21,452 bases of DNA from DASTHS01 sp035718085 (GCA_035718085.1 DASTHS010000211.1:1-21452), one strand, 5' to 3'. Counted from the first letter of the stretch, positions 7,197-14,244 are shown. The notes: generated by a model not told the origin, from the sequence alone. Numbers and translations: made by a program.

Positions 7197-7808
7197 CTAC
7201 CCGGCGACCACCGGGAGGCCGGTGGTGTAGCGCAGCGCCAAGGCCACCCGGTCGCCTGCCGAGCGGTTCGGCCCGGCGGCGTGCAACAGCCGGGCGTCGA
7301 CGACGATGGCGTCACCGGCGGTGGCGGGCAGCGCCTCGGGCGGTCCCGGCAGGGGACCCACCGACGCCACCCCGAAGATGCTCGGCTCACCCCCGTGCGC
7401 CTCCAGCGGCAGCAGCGGGCCGAGGTGGCTGCCGGGCACCACCTCCAAGCAGCCGTTGGCCTCGTCGGCATCGGTCAGCGCCAGCCAGACCGTCGCCGCC
7501 GGGCGGCCCTCCAGGCGGGCGGCCCACGCCGGTGCGTCTTGATGCCAGCGGGTGGGCATGCCGACGCCCGCCGGCTTGACCACGTAGGTGGCGGCGAAGC
7601 AGGCGACCGGGGCGCCGAGCATGGCCGCCGCCAACGCGGCGAGGCCGGCGCCGAGCCGGTCGGTGTGCGGCCACCCGGCGGGGGCGGCCACCAGGTGGCT
7701 GGCGTGGCCGATGCCGTGGGCGGTGCGCAGGGCGGCCAGGTCGTCGAGGGCAGCGGCCACCGCCTCTGGGTCGACGGCCTGTCGGTGGCACGCCCAGCCG
7801 CTCTCCAC
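7197..7808 (-). CDS. Phytanoyl-CoA dioxygenase (PhyH) family Fe(II)/2-oxoglutarate oxygenase
   Basis: About 203 residues. The iron-binding facial triad is visible: H89 and D91 in WHQDAP and the distal H176 in LLHAAGPNRS, with an Arg about 11 residues on (R187) that would hold the 2-oxoglutarate carboxylate. A middle strand GCLEVVPGSHLGPL is typical of PhyH enzymes, which hydroxylate small molecules. The substrate cannot be predicted. Two in-frame GTG codons compete (7817 and 7808). I prefer 7808 because a -10 box TAGCGT at 7816-7821 lies 7 nt before it and overlaps the first GTG, implying a leaderless message. It lies just downstream of the zinc-ribbon gene but seems to have its own promoter. 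Confidence 0.85.
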   Translation of the reverse strand: MESGWACHRQAVDPEAVAAALDDLAALRTAHGIGHASHLVAAPAGWPHTDRLGAGLAALAAAMLGAPVACFAATYVVKPAGVGMPTRWHQDAPAWAARLEGRPAATVWLALTDADEANGCLEVVPGSHLGPLLPLEAHGGEPSIFGVASVGPLPGPPEALPATAGDAIVVDARLLHAAGPNRSAGDRVALALRYTTGLPVVAG

Positions 7809-7815
7809 GCCGGCC

Positions 7816-7821
7816 ACGCTA
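7816..7821 (-). promoter_or_regulatory. -10 box TAGCGT, leaderless promoter of the PhyH-family gene
   Basis: TAGCGT read on the minus strand, 7 nt before GTG 7808. No convincing -35 box is visible. It fits the TANNNT-plus-6-to-8-nt pattern seen at five other genes in this window. Confidence 0.5.
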
Positions 7822-7829
7822 GGTCCGGG

Positions 7830-8201
7830 CTAGCAGGCGGTGGCGACCGCCACGTCGCAGACCTCGCAGGTCTGCAGGTCGGAGCCGGGTGCGGCCGGGG
7901 CCATCGGGGTGGCGCACATCCCGCAGCGAGACGCCGCCGGTCGGGCCGGCCGCAGCGCGGTCACCTCGGCCACCGGCGCCGGCCATCCCCCGGCCCGCCC
8001 GTTGGCCATCCGCACGACCACCTCGTCGCCGCCGACCCCGCCGCAGCCTGGGCAGGCCGCCTCGTCGCCGGGGCGGCGCACCCCGCACTCGCAGCGCAGC
8101 AGCCGCATGCGGGTGAAGCTGGGTGCGGCCTCGCACGCGCCGCACCCACCGTGGACGCTGGCGAGGGGCGCACCACAGACGCACCGGACGGGGTGGGGCA
8201 T
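7830..8201 (-). CDS. Small protein with tandem zinc-ribbon (multi-CxxC) motifs
   Basis: 123 residues with 13 Cys in an ordered layout. C7/C9/C20/C23 and C37/C39/C50/C53 are two CxC-x10-CxxC units exactly 30 residues apart. C93/C96/C112/C115 form a CxxC-x15-CxxC ribbon, and the last residue (C123) is also Cys. Each set of four can bind one zinc. Between the second and third ribbons lies an Ala/Arg/Pro-rich spacer. I recognise no named family; such proteins may bind nucleic acid or act as scaffolds. ATG 8201 has a strong ribosome binding site (GAGGAGG, about 8 nt upstream), unlike the neighbouring leaderless genes. The stop lies 21 bp before the preferred start of the PhyH-family gene. Confidence 0.75.
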   Translation of the reverse strand: MPHPVRCVCGAPLASVHGGCGACEAAPSFTRMRLLRCECGVRRPGDEAACPGCGGVGGDEVVVRMANGRAGGWPAPVAEVTALRPARPAASRCGMCATPMAPAAPGSDLQTCEVCDVAVATAC

Positions 8202-8341
8202 TCGACGGACCTCCTCGGGGGGCGGCCGCCGGCGACGGGTCGACGGCCGTGGTGGTGGCGGCAGGTATTCCCACCGGATGCCCACCACAATCCCTTTCGA
8301 CCGCTTCGTCGGCCGCCAGCGCCCGCCCCGCTCGCGGGCCG
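8202..8341. other. Intergenic region upstream of the zinc-ribbon gene
   Basis: 140 bp between homospermidine synthase and the zinc-ribbon gene, the largest gap in the window. On the minus strand it ends in the ribosome binding site of the zinc-ribbon gene. A weak promoter candidate there (TTGTGG, 17 nt, TACCTG) is unconvincing. I see no terminator hairpin with a T-run. Confidence 0.4.
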
Positions 8342-9772
8342 TCAGTGCACCAGCACGTTCCGGAACTGCCAGGGGTCGGTCTCGTCGATGTCGTCGGGGA
8401 ACAGCGGCGACCGGTCGGTCAGTGGGGTCCAGTCGGTGCGGTGCCCCTCGACGGGGCCGAGGTAGGGCCGCTGCACCTCGAGGCAGCGGGCGAAGTCCAT
8501 CTCGTCGGCCTCGACGATGCCCCGGTCGGGGTGCTCGAGCGCCCACACCATGGCGGCGAGCACTGCCGAGGTGACCTGCAGGCCGGTGGCGCTCTGGTGC
8601 GGCGCCAGGGCCCGGGCCTCGTCGTTGCTCAGGCGCGACCCGTACCAGTAGGCCCCGGCGTCGCTGCCGTAGAGCAGCACGCCGAGCTCGTCGATGCCGT
8701 CGGCGATCTCGTCGGCGTCGAGCACGTGCTTGGCCGTGATGGCCCCGCCACCGAGCAGCTCGCCCCACGACAGCAGCGCCACCTCGGCGGGCCGGTAGGC
8801 GTAGTGGCACGTCGGCCGGTAGGTGACCGCGTCGCCGTCGCGCACCGAGAAGTAGTCGGCGATCGACAGGGCCTCGTTGTGGGTGACGAGGAACCCGTGC
8901 TGGGGGCCGTGGGTCGGGCACCAGGTGCGCACCCGGGTGTCGGCGCCGGGGGTGGGGAGGAAGATGCCGGGTGCCGCCGGGTCGCCGTGGCCGCCGGCGC
9001 CAGGCGGGAGCCACCGCTCGTGGGTGCCCCACCCGAGCTCGGCGGGCTGCAGGCCCTCGGAGATGAAGCCGTCGACCGACCAGGTGTTCCAGAAGGCGCC
9101 GACCGGCTTGGGCCGGACGGGGCGCTGGGTGTCGCGCTCCGCGATGTGGACGCCCTTGACCCCGCAGGCCTGCATGAGCGCCGCCCACCCGGCCCGGTCG
9201 GCGGGGCCCCCGACGGGCGCGTCGACGCCGGTGATGGCGGCCAGGTCGAGCAGCGCCTGCTTGGTCAGCCACGACACCATGCCGGGGTTGGCCCCGCACG
9301 ACGACACCGCCGTGGGGCCCGTCGGGTGCGCGGCGCGGTCGTCGAGCAGGCGGCGGCGCAGCGCCAGGTTGGTGCGCTGCGCCAGGGGGAGGGCGGGGTT
9401 GTCGTAGACACCGGGCCACGGTTCGACGACGGTGTCGACGTAGGGGGCACCGACCTCCCGGCACAGCCCGATCACCTCGACGGAGTCGACGTCGACCGAC
9501 AGGTTCACGCAGAACGGCGGCTCGCCGCCGGCGGCGGCCCTGAGCAGCGGCGTCAGCACGTCGCGCACGTTGTCGGGGGTCAGGGTGGCGTGGTGGCGCA
9601 CGATGCCGGCGTCGGCGAAGAGGGCGTCGTTGGCGCTCTCCGGGCCGACCACGACCACGGTGGCCGGGTCGACGTCGAAGTGGCGCAGGATCAGCGGGAG
9701 GGTGCCCCGGCCGATCGAGCCGAGACCGATGAGCACGACACCGGGGAGGCGGCCGTAGGTGGGGGAAGGCAC
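8342..9772 (-). CDS. hss: Homospermidine synthase
   Basis: 476 residues, the length of the bacterial enzyme of Blastochloris viridis (about 477). It makes the polyamine sym-homospermidine from putrescine (or putrescine plus spermidine) through an NAD-dependent oxidation and reduction cycle in the cytoplasm. The NAD-binding motif GLGSIG is at 16-21. Active-site residues I recall for the B. viridis enzyme line up: D94, E117 (VEPWP), N162 (GANPG), then shifted by two W231 and E239 (NTWSVDGFISEG), followed by the signature ELGWGTHE. The GTG start is preceded by a -10 box TAGCCT 8 nt upstream, suggesting a leaderless message. No other polyamine gene is in the window, so it stands alone. Saccharopine-dehydrogenase-like proteins are relatives, but the active-site match argues for true Hss. 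Confidence 0.92.
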   Translation of the reverse strand: MPSPTYGRLPGVVLIGLGSIGRGTLPLILRHFDVDPATVVVVGPESANDALFADAGIVRHHATLTPDNVRDVLTPLLRAAAGGEPPFCVNLSVDVDSVEVIGLCREVGAPYVDTVVEPWPGVYDNPALPLAQRTNLALRRRLLDDRAAHPTGPTAVSSCGANPGMVSWLTKQALLDLAAITGVDAPVGGPADRAGWAALMQACGVKGVHIAERDTQRPVRPKPVGAFWNTWSVDGFISEGLQPAELGWGTHERWLPPGAGGHGDPAAPGIFLPTPGADTRVRTWCPTHGPQHGFLVTHNEALSIADYFSVRDGDAVTYRPTCHYAYRPAEVALLSWGELLGGGAITAKHVLDADEIADGIDELGVLLYGSDAGAYWYGSRLSNDEARALAPHQSATGLQVTSAVLAAMVWALEHPDRGIVEADEMDFARCLEVQRPYLGPVEGHRTDWTPLTDRSPLFPDDIDETDPWQFRNVLVH

Positions 9773-9780
9773 GGCGCCGG

Positions 9781-9786
9781 AGGCTA
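9781..9786 (-). promoter_or_regulatory. -10 box TAGCCT of the homospermidine synthase gene, overlapping the cupin stop codon
   Basis: TAGCCT on the minus strand, 8 nt before GTG 9772. Its first three bases are the TAG stop codon of the upstream cupin gene. The context GGGTAGCCTC is nearly the same as that before the epimerase gene at 17017-17022. Confidence 0.5.
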
Positions 9787-10218
9787 CCCGGGCCTCCCGG
9801 TGAGGTCGGCCAGGTTGACGACCACCGCCTCCTGGGTGGAGCGGGCGATGACCACGACCGCAGGGTCATCGACCGACGGGTTCTCCTCCCGGTGGGGCGT
9901 GAACGGCGGCACGTAGACGTAGTCGCCCGGGGCCGCCTCGATGCGCCGCTCGACCCCGCCGTCGAGGAACACGAAGACGGGGTGGCCGGCGACCACGTAG
10001 ATGCCCGTCTCCGACGCCCCGTGGTGGTGGTCGGCCGAGCGGCTGGCGGGGGCGACCACGGTCTCGCCCATCCAGATGGCCTCGCTGCCCGACCGCCGGC
10101 CCGAGATCGCCTCCCGCCGCACCATGCCCGGGGTCTGGGCGGTGCCGGTGTCGAGGTGCCCGGCCGGGGTGTGGTGGAGGGGACGGTGCCAGCCGCCGTC
10201 GGGGTGCCCGCCGGTCAC
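9784..10218 (-). CDS. Cupin-domain protein
   Basis: 144 residues with one cupin barrel. Metal-binding motif 1 is DHHHGASETGIYVVAG (H64 and H66 of the HxH, then E70), and motif 2 is PGDYVYVPPFTPHREEN (H109). The final strands carry AVVVIARSTQEAVVVNL. Small single-cupin proteins serve as dioxygenases, isomerases or sensors, so no reaction can be assigned. The first ~45 residues form a His-rich extension. GTG 10218 overlaps the CoA-transferase stop by 4 bp (GTGA), making this the last gene of the unit beginning with the phosphotransferase. By position it may act on a product of that pathway, or be an accessory protein as LvaB is for the LvaA kinase; that is a guess. Confidence 0.85.
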   Translation of the reverse strand: MTGGHPDGGWHRPLHHTPAGHLDTGTAQTPGMVRREAISGRRSGSEAIWMGETVVAPASRSADHHHGASETGIYVVAGHPVFVFLDGGVERRIEAAPGDYVYVPPFTPHREENPSVDDPAVVVIARSTQEAVVVNLADLTGRPG

Positions 10219-11402
10219 GGTGCCGCCCGGGGCCGGTCGGGGGGCGAGCGCAGCACACCTCGAGCGGCGAGGTCGGCGATCTCGTCGGGCGGGTAGCCCG
10301 CCTCGGAGAGCACCTCGGCGTTGTGCTGGCCGACCGTCGGGGCGTGCCGCCGCGGCGTCGGGGGGGCGGCGCCGTCGACGCGCACCGGCTGGGGCACCGC
10401 CCGGTAGGGCCCGGCGGTGGGGTGCTCCACCTCGGGCCAGGCGGCCACCACCTCGTCGATGTCGGGCACCGCCGCGGCGGGGATGCCCGTCGCCCGGCAC
10501 AGGGCCAGCCACTCCGCGGTGGTGCGGCGGGCCAGCACCTCCTCGAGCACCCGGTAGCCGAAGCCGGGGTCGCGCTGGCGGCCGGCGTGGCCGAGGCGCT
10601 CGTCGCCCGCCAGGTCGGGGCGGCCGCCCGCCTCGACGATGGCCTGCCAGTGGTGGTCGGCGTAGGGGAAGACGACGAGCATGCCGTCGGCGCTGGCCAT
10701 GGCCCGACGCTCGGGCGTGAGCATGCGGCCGTAGCCGGGCTCCCCCGACCCGGTCACTGCGCCGGCGCCGTGCTCGGCCATGGCGAAGGCGACGGTGGCG
10801 TCGACCATCGCCACCTCGACCGTCGGCCCGGTGCCGGTGCGCTCGCGGGCGAAGAGGGCGGCGAGGATGGCGTAGACGATCGTGAGGCCGCTCACCTTGT
10901 CGGCCAGGGCCATCGGCACCAGCCACGGGGTGCCGAGGGCGCGCTCCATGATCCGGGGGATGCCGGCGGCGCCCTGCACCACGTCGTCGTAGGCCGGCTC
11001 GTCGGCGAGGGGCCCGTCGGCCGGGTAGCCGGTGGCGTGGCAGATCACCAGGTCGGGGCGGGCGGCGCGCAGGGCGGCGTCGTCGAGGCCCAGGCGGGCG
11101 CGGGTGGCCGGCCGCAGGTTGGTGACCACGACGTCGCAGGTGGCGGCGATGCGCAGCAGCGCCTGCCGGCCGTCGGGGTGCTTGAGGTCGATGGCGACGT
11201 TGCGCTTGTTGCGCAGCAGCGTGAGGGCGACGTCGGAGAGCTGGCGGGTGGGGCCGCCCGCCATGACCCGGGCGGTGTCGCCCTTCGCCGTCTCCACCGT
11301 CACCACGTCGGCGCCGAGGTCGGCGAGGGTGGCGGTGGCGAGCGGTCCCATCACCACCGAGGTCAGGTCGAGCACCCGGACTCCGTCGAGCAGGCCCGTC
11401 AT
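10215..11402 (-). CDS. Family III CoA-transferase (CaiB/BaiF type)
   Basis: 395 residues, the usual family length. The N-terminal GVRVLDLTSVVMGPLATATLADLGADVV is the family opening, NKRNVAIDLKHPDGR follows, and the catalytic Asp is D139 in EPAYDDVVQGAAG, matching the Asp that forms the acyl anhydride in formyl-CoA transferase. These enzymes move CoA from one acyl-CoA to another carboxylic acid, so this one could activate the acid used by the pathway. The best candidates for CoA donor and acceptor are not visible. The ATG start overlaps the acyl-CoA dehydrogenase stop by 4 bp (ATGA) and the stop overlaps the cupin start by 4 bp, so the three genes are probably translated in step. Paralogues such as alpha-methylacyl-CoA racemase share this fold and remain possible. 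Confidence 0.9.
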   Translation of the reverse strand: MTGLLDGVRVLDLTSVVMGPLATATLADLGADVVTVETAKGDTARVMAGGPTRQLSDVALTLLRNKRNVAIDLKHPDGRQALLRIAATCDVVVTNLRPATRARLGLDDAALRAARPDLVICHATGYPADGPLADEPAYDDVVQGAAGIPRIMERALGTPWLVPMALADKVSGLTIVYAILAALFARERTGTGPTVEVAMVDATVAFAMAEHGAGAVTGSGEPGYGRMLTPERRAMASADGMLVVFPYADHHWQAIVEAGGRPDLAGDERLGHAGRQRDPGFGYRVLEEVLARRTTAEWLALCRATGIPAAAVPDIDEVVAAWPEVEHPTAGPYRAVPQPVRVDGAAPPTPRRHAPTVGQHNAEVLSEAGYPPDEIADLAARGVLRSPPDRPRAAP

Positions 11403-12631
11403 GCCCGCCGCACCTCGCGGAAGGGCAGGTCACGGTCGACCGACGGCTCCCGTGGCAGGCCCAGCACCCGCTCACCGAGGATGTTGTGCTGGATCTCGTC
11501 GGTGCCCCCCGCGATCGACTGGGCCGGCACGGACACGAGGATCTCGGCGACCACGCCGCCGTCGGGCGCGTCGTCGCCGGCGAGGAGGCCTGCCGCCCCG
11601 GCCACCAGGGCGTGGGCGGCGGCGGCCTGGCGGGCGATCACGCTGGTGGCCAGCTTGCCGAGCGAGCCCTCCGGCCCCGGCGGCCGGCCGGCGGCCCGGG
11701 CGGCGGCCGCCCGACGGGAGGTGGAGCCGGCCACCGTCGAGCGGGCCAGGGTGGCCGCCACCGCCTGGCGCACCAGCGGGTCGGCGGCCCGACCGGCGTT
11801 GCGGGCCCGCTCGACGAGCAGGTCGGGGCGCCCGGCGCGCTGCGGGTACCACTTGTGCGGTTCCGCAGCCGCGGTGGCCTCGGCGACCGCCTCCCGCCAC
11901 ACCCGTCCGGTCGGGTCGCGTCGCTCGCCCTGACGGCGCCTGGCGGCCAGGCGTCGCTCGTGCATGAGCGTCGTCTGCGCCACCGCCCACCCGGCGCCTT
12001 CCTCGGCGAGGAGGTGCGCGGCGGGGATGCGCGCCGAGGTCAGGAACACCTCGTTGAACGAGGCGTGGCCGTTCATCTGGCGCAACGGTCGCACCTCGAC
12101 CCCCGGCTGGCGCATGGGAAGCACGAATGCGCTGAGGCCCCGGTGCTTGGGCACGTCCCAGTCGGTGCGGGCGACGAGCAGCCCGAGGTCGGCGGTGGCG
12201 GCCCCGGTGTTCCAGACCTTCTGACCGTCGACGACCCACTCGTCACCGTCACGGCGGGCGGTGGTGGTCAGCCCGGCCAGGTCCGAGCCGGCACCCGGCT
12301 CGGAGAACAGCTGGCACCAGACCACCGCACCGGTGACGGTGGGGCGCACCAGCGACCGCCGCAGGTCCTCGTCGCCGTGGGCGACGAGCACCGGCACGGC
12401 CAGGTTGAGCCCCACGCCGTCGGGAGGGCCGGGGACGCCGAGGGCCGCCAGGGTCTCGGCCACCGCCTCGGCGTCGGCCGCCCCGAGGTCGCGCCCCCCG
12501 TCCGCCCGCGGCAGGGAGGGCGCCGCCCACCCGGCGTCGAACAGGGCGCGACGCCACTCGAGCAGCGACGCGTCGGGGCGCCACGCCGCGTCCACGAAGG
12601 CGCGCAGCTCGTCGATCGTCGAGGAGGCCAC
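11399..12631 (-). CDS. Acyl-CoA dehydrogenase family protein (ACAD10/11- or LvaC-like context)
   Basis: 410 residues. Family signatures are WCQLFSEPGAGSDLAGL (about 105-121, flavin and substrate loop), VDGQKVWNTGA (134-144) and the C-terminal SIAGGTDEIQHNILGERVLGLP. In common short-chain enzymes the catalytic Glu lies in YEGT; here that position is Gly375 (AGGT), so the base must be elsewhere. E225 in MHERRLAARR, where isovaleryl-CoA dehydrogenase carries its Glu, is the candidate. Start GTG 12631 lies 11 bp after the phosphotransferase stop. Kinase followed by acyl-CoA dehydrogenase is also the domain order of animal ACAD10/ACAD11, where a 4-hydroxyacyl-CoA is phosphorylated and the phosphate then removed. 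Ordinary beta-oxidation of an unusual acyl group is the alternative. Confidence 0.9.
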   Translation of the reverse strand: MASSTIDELRAFVDAAWRPDASLLEWRRALFDAGWAAPSLPRADGGRDLGAADAEAVAETLAALGVPGPPDGVGLNLAVPVLVAHGDEDLRRSLVRPTVTGAVVWCQLFSEPGAGSDLAGLTTTARRDGDEWVVDGQKVWNTGAATADLGLLVARTDWDVPKHRGLSAFVLPMRQPGVEVRPLRQMNGHASFNEVFLTSARIPAAHLLAEEGAGWAVAQTTLMHERRLAARRRQGERRDPTGRVWREAVAEATAAAEPHKWYPQRAGRPDLLVERARNAGRAADPLVRQAVAATLARSTVAGSTSRRAAAARAAGRPPGPEGSLGKLATSVIARQAAAAHALVAGAAGLLAGDDAPDGGVVAEILVSVPAQSIAGGTDEIQHNILGERVLGLPREPSVDRDLPFREVRRA

Positions 12632-12642
12632 CTGCGCCGCCC

Positions 12643-13698
12643 TCAGTCGCCGGCCATGAGGGTCTCGGCCTCGTGGTCGAGCAGCTGGCGCCCGTGGCGG
12701 TTGACCATGGCGAGGAACATGAGGTCACCGCGCTCGGTGGGGCTCACCAGCATCGATGCCACGATGCCCATCACCAGACCGCCGAGCCCGGCCCGGCGGT
12801 AGGCGGCCCACAGGTCGTCGGCGTCGAGGTCGACGCCGGCAGCGGCCATGCGCCGGCGGTACTCACCCACCAGGTCACCCTCCGCCTGGCGGCGCAGCTC
12901 GGGCACCAGGCTGGCCCCGAGGAAGTAGGCGAGGTCGCTGACCCCGGGGCCGACCCGGATGGTCTGCCAGTCGACCACCACCACCCGGGGACCGCCGAAG
13001 AGCAGGTTGTCGACCCGGAAGTCGCCGTGCTGGAGGGTCCACGGGCGGGGCGACCACGAGAGGTGGCGGGCCAGGTCGGGCACCAGGCGCCCGGCCAGGT
13101 CGAGCACGTCGGGCTCGACCCGGGAGGCGAAGCGGTCGACGAAACCGGGCCACACCGTCTGCACCAGGCCGGCGACGCCGGTGGCGCTGTCGGGCGACGG
13201 GCCGTCGAGCCACTCGTAGGCCTCGAGGGTGCGGTCGCCCCAGCGGGGGGCGTGCAGCCCGACCATCTCGGCGATGGCGGCCGCCGCCTCGTCGACGCCG
13301 CAACCGGCGAGCTGGTCGCCCGCCTCGGCCGGGGCGACGTCCTCGAGCAGCACGACGTAGTCGCCGGTGCCTGCGTCGTAGCGCGACAGGTGGCACCGCG
13401 GCGCCCGCACGTCGACGGAGGCGGCCAGCTCGTTGTAGAAGGCGGCCTCGAGCAGGTAGGTGCGGGTGGTGGCGGCGGCGGCACGGCTCTCGTCACCGGC
13501 GGCGGGCACCTTGGCGATCAGCGTCGCCGGCCCCGCGCCGGGCTGCTCGTAGTCGACGTGCAGGCGCAGGCTGTCGGCCACCATGCCGTTGCCCACCCGC
13601 TCGACCCGCACGGCGGCCACCGGCGTGCGCAGCGCGGTGGTCAGCCAGGCGGCGTCGACGTCGGCCGCACCGCGCGGCACGGTGGTCGTGGTTGCCAT
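12643..13698 (-). CDS. APH/ecdysteroid-kinase-like phosphotransferase
   Basis: 351 residues with the aminoglycoside-phosphotransferase/protein-kinase-like fold. ATP-binding Lys is probably K63 (LIAKVP). The catalytic loop is HGDFRVDN (224-231, D226 as base and N231 for metal) and the metal-binding Asp is D243 in VVDWQTIR. The closest pattern is the EcKinase-like phosphotransferase group common in mycobacteria and related bacteria beside acyl-CoA dehydrogenases. It is unlikely to be antibiotic resistance, because it heads a unit with an acyl-CoA dehydrogenase, a CoA-transferase and a cupin. ATG 13698 is preceded by a G-rich ribosome binding site (AGGGGGGGG) and a -10 box TACGTT about 30 nt upstream. 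The proposed substrate, a hydroxyacyl-CoA, is inference from LvaA and ACAD11. Confidence 0.88.
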   Translation of the reverse strand: MATTTTVPRGAADVDAAWLTTALRTPVAAVRVERVGNGMVADSLRLHVDYEQPGAGPATLIAKVPAAGDESRAAAATTRTYLLEAAFYNELAASVDVRAPRCHLSRYDAGTGDYVVLLEDVAPAEAGDQLAGCGVDEAAAAIAEMVGLHAPRWGDRTLEAYEWLDGPSPDSATGVAGLVQTVWPGFVDRFASRVEPDVLDLAGRLVPDLARHLSWSPRPWTLQHGDFRVDNLLFGGPRVVVVDWQTIRVGPGVSDLAYFLGASLVPELRRQAEGDLVGEYRRRMAAAGVDLDADDLWAAYRRAGLGGLVMGIVASMLVSPTERGDLMFLAMVNRHGRQLLDHEAETLMAGD

Positions 13699-13727
13699 CG
13701 GTCCCCCCCCTGTGGCGTGGTGGCGCC

Positions 13728-13733
13728 AACGTA
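13728..13733 (-). promoter_or_regulatory. -10 box TACGTT of the phosphotransferase operon
   Basis: TACGTT on the minus strand between the thioesterase stop (13739) and the phosphotransferase start (13698). It would give a 5' leader of about 20-25 nt that carries the G-rich ribosome binding site, in contrast to the leaderless genes nearby. Confidence 0.4.
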
Positions 13734-13738
13734 GCGGG

Positions 13739-14200
13739 CTACGCCTGGGCGGGGATCGAGTAGGCCACGGTGGCGGCGGCGACCAGCGTCGCCTCGCCGG
13801 CCCCGTCGCCGGTCGCGCTGGTGACCCGCACGTCGCTCACCGACGAGCGCGGCCCGAGGCGCAGCAGGCTGGCGTCGGCGAGCAGCTCACCGCCGAGCGG
13901 CGGCTTGGCGAGGAAGTGGATGGTCAGGTTGCTGGTGACCGCCAGGGCGACCGGGCCGACCCGGCTCAGTGTCGCCAGCCAGGCGGCGGCGTCGGCCAGG
14001 CCCATCATCGTCGGCCCCGACACGGTGCCGCCGGGCCGCTCGTGCTCGGCGGCGACGGGCAGGGCCAGCACGGCGCCGGAGGCGGTGACCTCGCGCACCC
14101 GGTAGGTCGGCGACACGGCAGCGGTCCAGACCTCGGCGAGGAACGACTGGAGCTCGTCGGCGGTCATCACCGGCGGCGGGATCGTGGGGGTGGGGGGCAC
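13739..14200 (-). CDS. PaaI-type hotdog-fold acyl-CoA thioesterase
   Basis: 153 residues from GTG 14200. The hotdog signature is RPGGTVSGPTMMGLADAAAWLA, with the Asp of GLAD in the position of the catalytic acid of PaaI enzymes, followed by TSNLTIHFLAKPPLGG and paired C-terminal strands. It should hydrolyse acyl-CoA thioesters in the cytoplasm; substrate unknown. Three starts are possible: ATG 14167, GTG 14200 and GTG 14221. I chose 14200 because a -10 box TACCGT lies exactly 6 nt before it; ATG 14167 would fit the domain equally well. It has its own promoter but lies 40 bp upstream of the phosphotransferase gene on the same strand, so it may recycle CoA for that pathway. Confidence 0.85.
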   Translation of the reverse strand: MPPTPTIPPPVMTADELQSFLAEVWTAAVSPTYRVREVTASGAVLALPVAAEHERPGGTVSGPTMMGLADAAAWLATLSRVGPVALAVTSNLTIHFLAKPPLGGELLADASLLRLGPRSSVSDVRVTSATGDGAGEATLVAAATVAYSIPAQA

Positions 14201-14206
14201 GGGGCC

Positions 14207-14212
14207 ACGGTA
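14207..14212 (-). promoter_or_regulatory. -10 box TACCGT, leaderless promoter of the thioesterase gene
   Basis: TACCGT on the minus strand, exactly 6 nt before GTG 14200. It is the mirror partner of the MFS promoter 20 bp away; the two share the sequence TAC(C/G)GTGG. Confidence 0.5.
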
Positions 14213-14232
14213 GGGGCCCACGGCGACGCCGG

Positions 14233-14238
14233 TACGGT
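14233..14238 (+). promoter_or_regulatory. -10 box TACGGT, leaderless promoter of the MFS transporter gene
   Basis: TACGGT lies exactly 6 nt before GTG 14245. No ribosome binding site or -35 box is evident, so a leaderless message is expected. Confidence 0.5.
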
Positions 14239-14244
14239 GGCCCG

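Noticed and set aside
12643..13698. Aminoglycoside resistance gene
   Set aside because: The fold is shared, but the sequence pattern and the operon with acyl-CoA genes point to the EcKinase-like metabolic group.
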